A stretch of 64,000 nucleotides of DNA from contig OX235279.1 in the NCBI GenBank assembly GCA_944472155.2, positions 118,722,110 to 118,786,109 on the forward strand, read 5' to 3'. Under the pieces are notes generated by a model. That model was not told the DNA's origin. It did not search any database and worked only from the letters and a program-made list of their open reading frames with translations. Below, one piece after another: positions 13,265 through 24,736 of this stretch. Made by a program: the position numbers and the translations under genes. How positions within the stretch are numbered: position 1 is the first letter of the stretch; every line of letters begins with the position of its first letter. This DNA is from Trichobilharzia szidati. Lineage: Eukaryota > Platyhelminthes > Trematoda > Strigeidida > Schistosomatidae.

Positions 13265-13405
13265 GTCACGAAGTAAAGTCACTGAAAACCCCTGATGAGA
13301 TTATGAGTGTGTACTGCTGAAAAGTTTCAAACAAGGATGAAACAACTATCCCTTTAATCTCTGATGTTCAGTGGCTTACTGAAAAAGTCAGTGCGAACAA
13401 TCTTG
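13265..13405 (+). mobile_element. SMalpha-like SINE with hammerhead remnant
   Basis: GTACTGCTGAAAAGTTTCAA, ACAAGGATGAAACAACTATC (13311-13350) aligns with the hammerhead block: stem I GTACTG, core CTGAAAA, decayed stem II, GAAA intact. The 3' stem I partner is lost. Confidence 0.5.
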
Positions 13406-13661
13406 AAATCAATCAAATCATGCAAAGTAACACTTGGAAAAGTACTTTAAATTTCGTGGTTCCAGAAATAAAAGCTAATTGTTCGGTGTGCATTACACCC
13501 ATCATTTTGAATCAATATTGATAATTATCTGAATTTCATGGGGATTAAGGGAAAAGGCTATATCAGTGTTATACATACGAACTGGCATCTTTCTTGTTTA
13601 AAACAAGTTTTGTAAAGTTAGTCGAAATAAACAGACAACTTTGTGTCAAGATAATTGACAG

Positions 13662-14186
13662 ATGTTGGAATTGATGGTCTGGTCATTGGATCTGGTCCCA
13701 GTGGCTGAATGGAATACGAGCTCGCCTTGTAACCAGGATCTCAGGATCTCAGCTAAGATCCTAGAGAATCGCTTATGCAAATCACTGAGGAAAGCTTTCT
13801 TTCCGGTTGAGCTACCTATGACTTTCTACAGCCGACAAATGATCAATGGATGTGTGACGGATAAACTGCCGCTTTGGGCCACCTCAATGAGTGTTTATAA
13901 ACTCAACTGCTCATGTGGAGCTAGTTATATTGGCAGCACAAGGCGCACACTTTCCAGACGCATCTCTGAACATTATCCGGCATGGTTAGCAAAAGGACAA
14001 TGCAAGACAATTACTAGTTCGATTCTCGAGCACTTGGTGAACTCAAGCCACGTAGCTTCACCAGAGTCGTCTTTCAAGATCATCTACAGGGTGAGGCCAA
14101 ATGACACAAAGGGCGTCAAGTTTCAGCTTTTGTGTATGACGGAGGCGCTGGCAATTCTTCAATACAACCCCGAACTCTGTATATAG
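13662..14186 (+). pseudogene. PLE GIY-YIG endonuclease fragment (open frame of 174 codons)
   Basis: About the first 30 codons are translated SINE-head sequence and not element protein. From ISAKILENRL onward it is PLE, with DKLPLWATSMSVYKLNCSCG, ASYIGSTRRTLSRRISEHYP and AWL. This is the V-Y...Y-I-G core of the GIY-YIG nuclease with the CxC pattern seen in PLE endonucleases. A conserved C-terminal part (FQLLCMTEALAILQYNPELC) precedes the stop. In intact elements this domain nicks target DNA. Open but 5'-truncated, so not functional by itself. Confidence 0.78.
13690..13751 (+). mobile_element. Fragment of an SMalpha-like SINE head
   Basis: GTCCCAGTGGCTGAATGGAA, TACGAGCTCGCCTTGTAACC matches the head at 61163-61205 (A box region). 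It ends where the PLE begins and has been absorbed into the PLE reading frame. Confidence 0.5.
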
Positions 14187-14437
14187 AAAAAGTTTGTCCA
14201 GTCTCTTATTCTGCCATGGTCTTAACCTCTTCACTAGTCGTTCCCTGTTTAAAATTTTAATTTTTTTCTTTTTTTTAAATTTTCAGTTTTACTTTTAATT
14301 TGCTTATACTTTAATAATTAATTCACTATTATCACTCTCATATATTCCTTTGGTACATTTTCACACCCTCTTCACACTTGTTAAATTGACACTCAACTAC
14401 CTTTATTCTCACTCAATAGCAATTTTAACCTTATCAA

Positions 14438-14640
14438 TTAGATGGTTGGAGGCAATCGGCAGGAAGCCTTGGACCTAGGTTTCGTGCTAGTTGGCACTCA
14501 TCAGCAAGGCGTATCTGCAACCTTGAAGCAACTGATGTCCCTTCTGAGATTCGAACCCGCGTCACCCAGTGCTGCAGTCAGAGACGTTACCACTGAGCTA
14601 TTCAGGCTCACGACTGACCTCCTGTAGGACTGTATTGGAT
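14438..14640 (-). mobile_element. tRNA-headed SINE (family B), minus strand
   Basis: On the minus strand the 5' part reads like a tRNA gene: AATAGCTCAGTGGTAACG (A box region), then GACTGCAGCACTGGGTGACG and GGTTCGAATCTCAG (B box). The body ends in GATTGCCTCCAACCATCTAA directly at the target-site duplication. Related copies are at 49885 and, more decayed, 5393 and 54560. Confidence 0.65.
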
Positions 14641-14991
14641 ATTTTTGACTGCACACTAGTCAGTAACTAGTGTAATGCGTCTAGTCCTATCTTCGGTGCA
14701 GACTGAATTCTATCAGTCATGGGTGACGCGGGTTCGAATCTCAGAAGGGACATCAGTTCCTTCAAGGTTGCAGATACGCCTTGTTGATGAGTGCCAACTA
14801 GCACGAAACCTAGGTCCAAGGCTTCCTGCCGATTGCCTCCAACCATCTAATGCCAACAATTCACAGTGCACCGTAATGGCGAGCCATCTAGCATGGTGGC
14901 CACATTGCAAACATGACTGATAGAATTCAGTCTGCACCGAAGATAGGACTAGACGCATTACACTAGTTACTGACTAGTGTGCAATCAAAAA
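14438..14991. mobile_element. Composite insertion in the PLE 3' UTR with 13-bp target-site duplication
   Basis: TTAACCTTATCAA occurs at 14425-14437 and again at 14992-15004, and the PLE UTR is continuous across the two. The insert contains a tRNA-headed SINE in minus orientation (14438-14640) followed by a 352-bp unit with 80-bp terminal inverted repeats (14641-14992) that itself carries a plus-oriented partial copy of the same SINE (14721-14853). Confidence 0.7.
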
Positions 14992-14992
14992 T
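14641..14992. mobile_element. MITE-like unit with 80-bp terminal inverted repeats
   Basis: 14641-14720 and 14913-14992 are reverse complements with one mismatch (C versus T at position 9). The 192-base interior holds a SINE fragment beginning GGGTGACGCGGGTTCGAATC and a unique stretch with AATGGCGAGCCATCTAGCAT. No transposase. The inverted repeats cause two overlapping spurious reading frames with identical N-termini. Confidence 0.6.
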
Positions 14993-15367
14993 TAACCTTA
15001 TCAAACTTCTAACGTAACTTACAACTTCTATTTTATGCTTCTAAAGCCACTCCCGCGTAATTATATCAATTATGTCGCCCCCTATTACTCAATAACAGAC
15101 TACTATACATTTTTGGTAAATATAAATACGACTGTACAGTACAGCCTCGGAAGATGATTTCGTCGATAAAGAAAATTTTCTTCGCTTAATTTGTTTTTCA
15201 CATTCAGAAATAATATTAGTGTCATCAATAAAAAGCAGTCAGACGGGAAATAAGATGTTTTATTTATAATACTAATATTATTTCTGAATGTACTTTATCT
15301 TATATTGATTTTATTCAAATGTCTAATCAGCTTCTACTCATGTATATAATTGAAGCAAAAAGGTTGT

Positions 15368-15480
15368 GTGAGTGACTTGATATGATTATGAGCAGTAATT
15401 TGTGCTCGAAACATCAACAGTTAATATTACCGTACAACACTGTGTGATTTATCAAAATAGTGGCAATGTAATTTATTTTA
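15368..15480 (+). mobile_element. Solo PLE-type terminal repeat, partial
   Basis: CTTGATATGATTATGAGCAG, TAATTTGTGCTCGAAACATC and CAACACTGTGTGATTTATCA match the repeat at 51735-51831. It starts about 180 bases after the end of the PLE at 13752-15190. Confidence 0.5.
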
Positions 15481-18400
15481 CTTGAGGTGAAGTACTGTTT
15501 TCTGCTGGTTCATTCAACTGACGTTAGATTCGACTTACTTGATGAGGGTTATTTGTATGAACGACACGATGACCACAAAAACCTACATAACAAAAGATTC
15601 TCAAACAGCTGCATATACATTTGGATAATATTGAAGTGACATTCACACCTCCACGATATATAGGTGCTCGGATTTTTTCAAACGGGATAAAGGCAACAGA
15701 ACAGCTATATATTGCACGTTTAAAGTGAAAACCTAACTGTTATCAACACTCATTTGGTTAATCTCTTTTCAAATTATATTTTTCTTTTGAAAACGACATA
15801 TTTTGGTCAATATTAGCCAAAGTTCTTAGTGTATTTGCAACACTAGTATGTTTGAGGGAATTACTTTATTGGTAAAGAACGCTTACCAACTACCTCATTC
15901 CATAATAAAATATTGAGCTTTGCAACTTACTGAATGCGAATTCAGTTATACTTTACTTGACCACCCTTCAATTAGACACCTAAAGGATTACATTTATCAC
16001 AGTAGATTCTTATATACTAGAGTCATTTGAAAACAGTTTATCATTTCGTTTTTACAGTAAATTAAATGAACATAGATCTTACTAAATAATAATCCCACAT
16101 CTTTACTTGAGACATTGCTGCCTCCTTTTACATTCGTAATAACAAACTGATCCGAATACACTGGTATTGTGTTGGTCATGTATAAAGCAAATCGTCTCAG
16201 AAAGTTAATTTATTTCTCATGGGAATAAATTTTTGTCATGAGATTAAGATCATCTTTCACCTAAGAAACTTCACACTTAAGCAAAGCTTACATCTATGTC
16301 ACTAGATCTTATCATATCCAGTCGAATAACAAAATAGCAGCCAGGATATTATAAGATTAAAATTCAATACTATGCTGAATATGGTTAACGTAGTTAAAAA
16401 AAAGCATTAGTTACTTTTGTATGCAGAAAAATGAGTGCATATATATATATATATCATAAAGAACTTAGGCGTCAGCTCTTTCCATCTTTCGATCACTATT
16501 ATCATCATTATTTTTCTATGCTTCTTTTTTCTAATTAAAAAGTTTTTTTTGACAAAAGAGCTAATGAAAAGCTATTGTCTGAAGGTTTTTTGCTGACACT
16601 CTTCATTATTTCCTTTATTATGTGAAATGTTAATGGTTGCATTGTTCTCGTTTGCCAAAGTGACATTCACCACGGTTTGCGGTGCAGCAGAGTTGTAACC
16701 AGTAGCTTTTGTAAAGTTAGTCTTTCGGTGACAGGTATAGTTCGTTATCGTTCTTTATAACTTCCACTGAGTGACATCAGTCTGCTGTCTGAAAAATATC
16801 AGAAAACCGAATAGGAAAGACAGATGTATTATCGGTAAATTAAAAGATATAAACTGAATAAGAATTTCCGCTTTCAACGAATCATTTCAAAAATTTTGTG
16901 TGCTTCCGAATAGCAGATACATGTATGACGCTTTTTATCACTACTGATGAAAATACTAATCTTATGCGTATCTCTTTTAAGCTTCAATTGAATTTGTGAT
17001 GGAAAGTGAATACAACTCAGAGTTTCACATTTTAAGTGTGAACAAATGATAGTTTTCTGTGAAGATAAATTTTCAGAAGACAGATCTGATATGGGTATAT
17101 CGTAAAAATATTTTGTTGATTGATGGAAAAGAACTGAGAATGAACAACTGTTTTATGATAAATTGTTACTATTTCTTGTATATCTCTGGATGCCGCATAA
17201 CACTTAAACCTTGGTTTGTCTGTCATCGATCAATAAAGCATTTCGGTGCAGCAGTGTTTAGAAAATACCAGCACAAATATCACACTTGCACAAAAGGCAT
17301 AACTATGGAATTCCTCCACATATTCTGTTGTGTCTCAGGTTTTCATACAGTTCTCTGTTGTCAGTTTTAAAATGAATTTACTCCAGCACATTTAAACTAG
17401 TATAAGCTTTCAACGATCAACAATACTATCTTCAGAGGATAAAATGCATAGACAGAAAGAGTAAAAGTTCTGTATTATGGATATAAAACATTGTTCAGTT
17501 AGATGTTTTCAGGAGTCAGTCTATAGGATGCTTCAGATCTAGGTTTCTTGTCTGTTGGAAGGCATTATCACTACTGTTAAGACTGGCACCTTAAATGTAT
17601 CTTGACAAATATTTAGAAACAATTACAAAATAATTTTGTCGACAAGCAACTATATTTTCTAAATCAATCTACTAATTATTCAGTCTACATTTATTTATGA
17701 ATTGTGCCATCCTGATTTTGTCAGTTTCACTGTTATCCTTATATGTAATTCACCGAAATCCTCTCTTATTCCATTTCTCACAACTGTTGAAGAATCTACT
17801 TTTAGTCAATAAACAGTCTTTACAAAGCTGCCTTGTTGTACGACTTATGACTCAGATGTTGACAGGCTTGTTCATACAAACAGAGTTTTGTGATTATGAG
17901 CAATAATTTGTGCTCAAAGTGGTGTTCTTTTAATAGTACTGTACCTCTGCGTGTTTTAGCACATAATATGGAAGTTCTCCTAAGGGCTAGAAAAACCAAC
18001 GACTACTGGTTTGATAAGAATATTTTCTTTATTACCTATCTAAAAGCTAGATCTGCTTTGAAGACTCCATACCGTAAATACCCAGTTTTCAAGCGCTGAA
18101 GTAATACCAAGTGTATAAGTGAAGACCTCATCATTTAGTAGCACCTATGCTAAAACTGGGCATTTGTATTACAGCTGATTTAAATAATACGATACAGACA
18201 ACTGTTAATAAATAAGTATTCACTCAGTTTTTATAGTTATTTTCAAGCAATGTGAGTCAGTTTGCAATGGAATTGCTTTCACCTATAACCTTCAATACTT
18301 GTTCTGATTTAATCAACCTCTGGATTAGGGAAGCCTAGCGAATGATACATCAAATACTAAATCTAATCTGGAATTTTGTTTGTTCGTTTTTTTATTTTCT

Positions 18401-18533
18401 TCTACAAAAAGCTATGCTGACACTAGAACTATAGTGAATTCATTCCGTCAACTTTATCAGAATTAAATAAATAACCATAGCAATTTTGATTAATTTTCCT
18501 CTCATCTGCTTCTGCCTCATTTACCTTGTGTAT

Positions 18534-18569
<36 letters not shown>

Positions 18570-19879
18570 GTTTACCAAAAAAATTCGTCAGTTGCGTGAT
18601 TACTGAGGGAAAAAATTTTCCAGTTTTGATTTCCATTCTCTCCCGCTTTTTGTTAAGAAAAACCATTCTCGTTTTATTTTAATTTCAAAAGAATGGCAGA
18701 TGATTGACTGTATATATATATTTTTTTAAAGAATACCAACACTGTTTGAGACAGAGAGAAATAACGAAACATTCTTTTTATTTGCTTGTTTGTGATTGTT
18801 AGTGAACACTGTAAAAGAATATTAGTACATAAAAGTAAGCAGTCGTACTTACTAATATGCTTCATCCATCGATAGCAACTGTATCGTTATGAAACTTGAT
18901 GAGTTATCGATTGATTGGTTTAATGACAAAGAGGTTTGTAGCATAAATCATTGTTGAATCATCAGAGAAAAATATGCAACTTTACCTCACAGCAAATACT
19001 AACATATCCGATATCGTCAGTTGGTCAGATATTGGTGTGAGAAATCCTGAAACTTTGAATGACTTGATACTATCCAAGTAATTGAAACTTACATCAGTGA
19101 TGCCATCATGAGAATCATTAAGGCTATAACTAATCTATTTACATGGGGCAGTAAATGCACGCTCATGGTTTCTTGCTGATTTTTTTTTAGTTTGTTCCGT
19201 AGTCATGGTTGTAAGCTGTAATCTATTCTCCTGATGTAGGAACTGAGCACATTAATTTAATAAATAAACTTATTCGTTTTACGGGAAGATGTACATCCCG
19301 GTTGTGTAACTATAGTACAATATTTAGTGAGCTTTTGGTTGTCAAATGTTGTTCGAGGTAACTAGTTTCTTCTGTTTAAGTGCTTTCGTATTTTTAGTAG
19401 CAACTAAAGGTTGTTTTTCATACGTAATCAAAGTACTTAGGTAAATCTATACGTTCTAACTCGAGAACAAAAGGAGGTATGTAAATATAAGAAAACGTAT
19501 CATCATCTCCAAAGTAATCTTCAGGAGGTTTAACTGATTTTGTTAGATATACTGTCGTCATGTATCTGCATTCAAGCGATAAGAAAACATCAACTAAAAG
19601 GACAATCTGCATGAATTCACCGTTAAACTTCAGACGAAAATAAATGGTGTAATGTTTGGAACCAACAAAAGTCTGAGAATCTCTGGATTTTGAAAACAGT
19701 ATTTATGAATTTTCACATCTGAAAAGCATAATTTTAATGATTTTGGTTGACTTTGTTGATATCATGCGGTTAAGATTGCTACGTTTTAGTTTTTTGCTGA
19801 GACTGGGATTAAGTCTTCCCCATCAAAATATTCTACTTCATCGTTATTCATTTTCAAGTTTGATTGCAAAATGATTTCA
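15481..19879. other. Intergenic DNA without a recognised gene
   Basis: Only microsatellites (16439-16454; 18531-18570) and a diverged terminal-repeat core at 17885-17950 are recognised. Open frames such as 17059-17370 and 17697-17906 have no family resemblance. Confidence 0.55.
17885..17950 (+). repeat. Diverged PLE-type terminal repeat core
   Basis: TTGTGATTATGAGCAATAAT and TTGTGCTCAAAG correspond to the repeat core; similarity fades after about 60 bases. Confidence 0.35.
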
Positions 19880-20145
19880 GTTGAAGAACTGATGATAACC
19901 GGAGAGTCCTGGAAAACTGTTCCGTCCTTGTTTGAGAGTTTCAGCAGTAAGCACTCATCACCACATCAGGGGTCAAAACCGGGACCTTCAGTTTACAGGG
20001 TGAGTCACTGAGACGGAGTCCAGTGGCCAATCATCTCCCACCTCTGTAAGTGCGTGACCTTCAGCAAGGAGCACCCACCACTGTCTGTCCTCAAACTTAA
20101 CCTGGTTTTACCCGTTGATCACGAATTCTCCCTAGAATTGGCAAA
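19880..20145 (-). mobile_element. SMalpha-like SINE, long variant, minus strand
   Basis: The hammerhead remnant lies at 19905-19950 (minus: CTGAAACTCTCAAACAAGGA with GGAA in place of GAAA). The head side carries GTCCAGTGGCCAATCATCTC and a further CTGTCCTCAAACTTAACCTG block shared with 26935-27255. It is head-to-head with the copy at 20150. Confidence 0.55.
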
Positions 20146-20149
20146 CGTT

Positions 20150-20348
20150 AGCGCTGTTGGGCTAATGGATTAAACCTCAGTGACCCAATCGTATACAAGC
20201 TCACCATGTAACTTGAAGGCCCTGTGTCCGATCCCTGGCCATGGGTGTATGCTGTTGAAGAGCCCCAATCCTAAACTGAGAAGGAACAGCTGTCCAGTAC
20301 TACCCGGTTTTCAGTGGTTCTCTAACTGAAATCAGTTCATGATCAAAC
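20150..20348 (+). mobile_element. SMalpha-like SINE with hammerhead remnant
   Basis: Head CAGTGACCCAATCGTATACA and AGCTCACCATGTAACTTG, B box CCGATCCCTGG, hammerhead remnant 20246-20300 (insertion inside the core, AGCTGTCCAGTAC intact), then TTCAGTGGTTCTCTAACTGA and CAGTTCATGATC. It ends about 380 bases before the CUB gene start. Confidence 0.6.
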
Positions 20349-20680
20349 TTGCAAGCAATCAAATCCCTGCACTCATGGTTTCCTACATGATAAACTAAAA
20401 ATCCATAATTCAGTCACGTGTTTCTGTAATTTGAGAATGGTTTTGTACTATGGATTGGCGTATGTTGGAGAATCTTTGGAAAACAAACGATAACGTTTTT
20501 GACACTAAAATCCAAAACTGTTTGGTTAAACTGTGTAAACAGTGTAGAATAGACACTAGTGACAAGTTCCAAAGTAGAGTAAAGCAACTGTCCATAAATA
20601 TTTATTCAACACAAGATACCCTTGTTTACCATTGAAGGTGTTTACTATCTTACTAACTCATAATTAGGAATTATTTACTT

Positions 20681-20701
20681 AACAGTAGATGTAACTTCTA
20701 G
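20681..20701 (+). promoter_or_regulatory. Candidate 3' splice or spliced-leader acceptor upstream of the start codon
   Basis: AACAG (ends 20685) and TTCTAG (ends 20701) precede the start codon by 29-45 bases. Schistosomes splice a leader onto part of their mRNAs, and such an AG near the ATG could serve that or an upstream untranslated exon. There is no strong polypyrimidine tract, so support is weak. No core promoter was recognised. Confidence 0.2.
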
Positions 20702-20730
20702 TTTTTTGTTTTGTTTTGAGTCAACTAATT

Positions 20731-21101
20731 ATGACTACACACTATCAATATTTAAGTTATCCTATGTCTATTTTTCTTCTTTCAGTTAATGTTGCTCTAA
20801 TTATTACTGGAACAAGCGGTTACACGTGTCATTCTGGAAACGGTGAAGTACTCATTAGAAGTTCATCTCTAGACGATTCAATGAAACATTCACATAGTGA
20901 AACAATATTCAATAGTATTGAAAATAACAATAATAGCAGTGAAAAAAGGAAACATTTAAGAAAGCAAGGTGTATTCACATCACCACAATGGCCTAAATCG
21001 TATGAACGTGGCACACGCTGTATTTATCGTTTCATAGCAAATATTGGAGAAAAAGTTCATATAAAATTTGATCAATTCTTCCTATCAGGTGATATGCCAA
21101 T
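20731..21101 (+). CDS. CUB gene exon 1: signal peptide and first half of CUB1
   Basis: Codons 1-124 (last one split). The ATG at 20731 is the first in frame; an in-frame TAA lies at 20692, and a second ATG at 20764 begins MSIFLLSVNVALI, a typical hydrophobic signal-peptide core. Cleavage is likely near TSG-Y (about residue 30). A cysteine follows at residue 33, then a hydrophilic Asn/Ser/Lys-rich insert, then the CUB signature GVFTSPQWPKSYERGTRCIY and KVHIKFDQF. The exon ends after CCA-AT at donor GTGAGT (phase 2). The stretch between the first cysteine and the SP..P motif is much longer than usual. The start is confident unless an untranslated or coding exon lies upstream; the signal peptide argues against a missing N-terminus. 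Confidence 0.88.
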
Positions 21102-24100
21102 GTGAGTTTATAAGTTATACATGTATTAGATTGATCTAAATTGTTTTTTTTTATACAAAGTGCTGTAAAACAAAAGTGTAAAATAGATCTATATTGCAAA
21201 TGCTTCAGATTAGAACATAATTGTAATTTATTTTCATGGTTAACAGAAAAACGTAAGCAGCTTCCATTGATGATTAGCATTGTGGAAAAATCTACATAAA
21301 ACCAAACAACGCTATATGCCTACCTGGCTTGTTTCATTTTGATTTATCTCAGCAACATGTACTCTCCAGACTATTTTCAGTAGACTTTAAAACCGATTAT
21401 TCTTATGACAAGCAGAATATTTTCCAATCACTCAGTTATACTCTATTTTCTATTTGCAGAATGGTTTCAGAGTAGAAGGAAAACTTTATTTAAGTTATTT
21501 TGTATTTTTCTTTGTTGAACTTTTATCAAAGCAAAATATTCGCTTCCTGTTGACTTGTCAGCTCATAGGTTTTACGCTTCAGTTACGTCTGAAGTTTAAT
21601 ACGATATTGTTTGGTTAATGTTGGCCAGTAGTGGGATCCAAGAAGAGTGTCATTTTCATACACCTGCATCCGTATTGAGTGATGGAAATTCTTTTGTTGG
21701 GCTTGAGTCTCGGTGGGTTATAGTCCTGTAAATGAGGTTTACGCATGCTTATTATGGTGTAGTATTATCCGGATTCAATAAACTTTAAAATCAGTAGTAC
21801 TTTTATTTTTTTATTTCCGTATTGACACTTCATCTGAAGGGTATGAAATCATCTTCAAAAAGGCATATAGACGAGATATAAGCCAGCTTCAAGGTTTAAT
21901 TAATGCTGTGAAAGACTATTTGAGAGATTTTGCGGATTGCTTTTGATGCGAAATATCAGCTGAAGAAATATCTGCGTCAATATAACTTTTAAACATAGTG
22001 ATAGAAGTGTCTAGATGCACACAGATTTGTTAGAGGGCTTTGTCAGCTGAAGCAGAATACTGCTTGAATATAAAGTAAATCAATAAGACTACAGACCCAC
22101 ATTCTCTGAGTTTATTAGTACCTTATCAAATAGACCTAGAGTTTGAAGTATACTAGGCCTATACATGTCCAGCATTCTGCAGTCGTATAATAGGCTTCTT
22201 GCCTCTTATCCACTGCAACACTGTTGATGAACTAAAGCGTAAAGTCTGATCATTTACCATGGTCACCAAGACAAAGACAACTTTTATTATTGGGGATATT
22301 TTTTAAATTGTAACACTTCATCCCTTATTACTTTCTGTAACCTAATTTGCAATTTTCCTGCAAGCATTGAAATGACTATTTGCAAGTTTTCTGAATTGAA
22401 CTGTGCCATCTGGTTTATTGTGGGGATATTGACATTGATGGTAGCAGCGATAACTCTGGTATCAATTAAACCTGAGATAACTTCCAGCCAATAATTGTTC
22501 ACTTATAACTCGTAGGGAAGTGGCTACTGAATTCCATTGAAGCAGTTTCATACACTAAAATGTATTTCAAATACATTTATCAATTTAGTTGCTGATTATT
22601 TTAATTTCCTGCAACTACGTGTGCGTGCTTGACCGCACACTGATATGTTTCTTTGCAAGCAGCACAGCTTACTGTTTGTCAGCACGACAAGTAAACAATT
22701 TGATGTACGAAATTGGCACTAATGACCGTTTATGTGAAAACAGTGTTCACTGCAATTTATCAAGTAAAAGTGAAGAAACAAACTCTACACACTTTATAAA
22801 ATGTATTATTGATTGACATAATCAACTACGAAATCGTTCGCCGCATACCTACGAATAGTTTAACCACTAAGAAGAAAACAACAAGGGAAAGTGAAAGATG
22901 GAAGGAAAGACAGTTATTCAGTTAGATTACTTTTATTTATGATCATTTAGTGTGTAAAATTAGACGTAAATCTGATCTACAAGACACTTGATGGAGATTA
23001 TTTTCTATTTATAAGCAAAACTTGGTAATACTGTTTGTCTGCAAAAGAACCAATGAATTCATTTCACTAAACTTAACTAAGCTGTGCTGTTTTAAGCGAT
23101 TGCTTATAAAAACAAGTCACACAGAAAATACAAATTCCCCAAGTTTATAACCAGGAAATTCAAGAGCCTGGTGCTTCTGAATGTAAATGACACCGGCGAT
23201 CTGAAATGTTTAGAAAAGGTTTACAATTTGAATATTTTTGGCATGAATCTTGAAAACGTAGTCGTACAGCTGTGTTTCACATGTGATAGGTTCTTGAATC
23301 TTGGTTCACTCAGTCTCTTATCACCCATAAATTGATTTATAGTTCATTATGTACTACTCCAGTTGGTGCAAGTGGCTTTCTAAATATAAAACTCTGAAAA
23401 TGTATTGACACCTACACTCTCTACTAAAAACTAACCCACACTGAGGATAGTTTAGTTATCTGTCAAAAGTGATCAAATAGGAGTAGTTAATTAACTTCTT
23501 TTGATAGTGAAAGATATCTTTATTTTTACACAGATGCAATGTTAATGAGAGTTTGAATGCATATACGTCATTTCGCTTTATCTTATGCATTCCTAGTTAT
23601 TATTTTCGAAATATAGCTCCCGAATTATGTTTCAGAGATCTAGTCACTAGTTAGATGGATAGTGTACCCTCATTGTTTTTGAACTAAACCAACTAGACCT
23701 CTTCTTTTAATCTACAGATTGTAAGCAGAAGAGAGAACTGCAATATAAATTTTTGGGAGAATTAATTTTCAAAAACAAGTTGCTTCACCTTTTCCTAGTA
23801 TAAGCATTTTATTGAAAAGCATCTGATTTTAGCAGGAAACTTAGTGAAAGCTGATTATTTTTTAATAGTTCAAATGGAAGAGTAGTGTGACATTGATCTC
23901 ACAAATTACACTATGGCAATGTCTTTTAAATAACCAAAAGTATATAATCCATCCAAGTCTGTCATATGACCACTTATGTATGGCAGAACGAATAACCCTA
24001 AACACTGTGACTTAAATGCAATTTACATAACCCTATGGATAATAACTCATTGTTCATGCGTAATGTAATTTACATCGTCTGGGTGTTTCTGTCATCAAGA

Positions 24101-24386
24101 CTCTTCTCTGTTGAGCAGTTTATAAACCTGGTGTAATTACAAAGACTGATGGAGAGAATAACCTTCTAGCTCTTCTAGCGTTTTCCAAAGATGCTGTCAC
24201 TATTGATTTTGGAATATTTCGTAGCCGTAGAGTAATTGATGAAACCTTTTGAATGTCGTCGTAAGTAGCTGGTTAGTTTCCTCTAAGATTTCGATAATAA
24301 AAACAAATTCATGTTTATATTTGTTCGAAGTCTTATTTAATCGATCAAAATAAACTTTTTTTTACTTTTCTCTCTTTATGTAACAG
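21102..24386 (+). other. Intron 1 of the CUB gene
   Basis: 3.3 kb between GTGAGT and TAACAG, splitting CUB1 before its third cysteine. AT-rich sequence. I see no recognisable mobile element or coding segment in it; short open frames (for example at 22287-22502 and 22589-22816) have no family resemblance. Confidence 0.75.
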
Positions 24387-24736
24387 TTGTTCAGTTGACT
24401 TCTTAGATGTATATATCGATGTTGCTTCATCAACTCTAGATATGGACAGACAAAGTGCTATATTTACGCAAGCATCTTCATCAGCTTTGACTGGTGAACA
24501 ACAAACAACAACACCGTTTTCAGCAGCCGTTTACTCTTCTGTATTAGACAAGTCAGATTTATTAGGACGTTACTGTGGAAATTTCCTGTCATCTAACTCA
24601 GTGACATTTACCAGCTTGCATAGAGAGCTTGTAATCGACTTTTATGCTGATTTAGAAAGACTTGGAAATTCATGGTATACGTCTGGAAAATTGCATAGTT
24701 ACGGTTTCAATGGGACATTTGAATTTATTAACGATG
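24387..24736 (+). CDS. CUB gene exon 2: second half of CUB1
   Basis: The acceptor is TTATGTAACAG and the split codon becomes Ile. The exon opens with CSVDFLDVYIDV, the canonical CUB strand with a cysteine and an aspartate that binds calcium in cbCUB domains. It continues through a Ser/Thr/Gln-rich insert to GRYCGNF, ELVIDFYADLE and the closing GFNGTFEF. It ends in GAT-G at donor GTAAGC (phase 1). The low-complexity insert lies in a loop between the DVY strand and the RYCG turn, so it need not disturb the fold. Confidence 0.88.

Larger units (their letters stand above)
11107..13661. other. Intergenic DNA between the old RTE and the PLE
   Basis: It contains a PLE end (11936-12090) and two SMalpha-like SINEs (12465-12600 and 13265-13405). 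The remaining stretches, 11107-11930 and 12610-13260, show nothing identifiable. Confidence 0.55.
13752..15190 (+). mobile_element. 5'-truncated Penelope-like element, split by a later insertion
   Basis: A PLE C-terminal GIY-YIG endonuclease region is followed by an AT-rich 3' UTR that is interrupted at 14438-14991 and resumes to the terminal segment GAAGATGATTTCGTCGATAA plus AAGAAAATTTTCTTCGCTTA. The same terminal segment occurs at 11940-12005. The 5' end is cut and abuts a fragment of an SMalpha-like SINE head (13690-13750). The reverse transcriptase domain is absent. Confidence 0.75.

Noticed and set aside
14675..14958. Two overlapping frames on opposite strands with identical N-terminal residues
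   Set aside because: They result from the 80-bp inverted repeats at 14641-14720 and 14913-14992; not genes.
20716..20730. TTG at 20716 as the start of the CUB protein
   Set aside because: The first in-frame ATG at 20731 is the ordinary eukaryotic choice and is followed by the signal peptide.
22287..22502. Minus-strand frame in intron 1 with a protein-like composition
   Set aside because: Short, without a recognisable motif, and no second copy or neighbouring element parts in the window.
22835..22860. CGCATACCTACGAATA shared with the PLE at 32440-33075
   Set aside because: Only 16 bases match and the surroundings do not resemble PLE; probably chance or too decayed to call.
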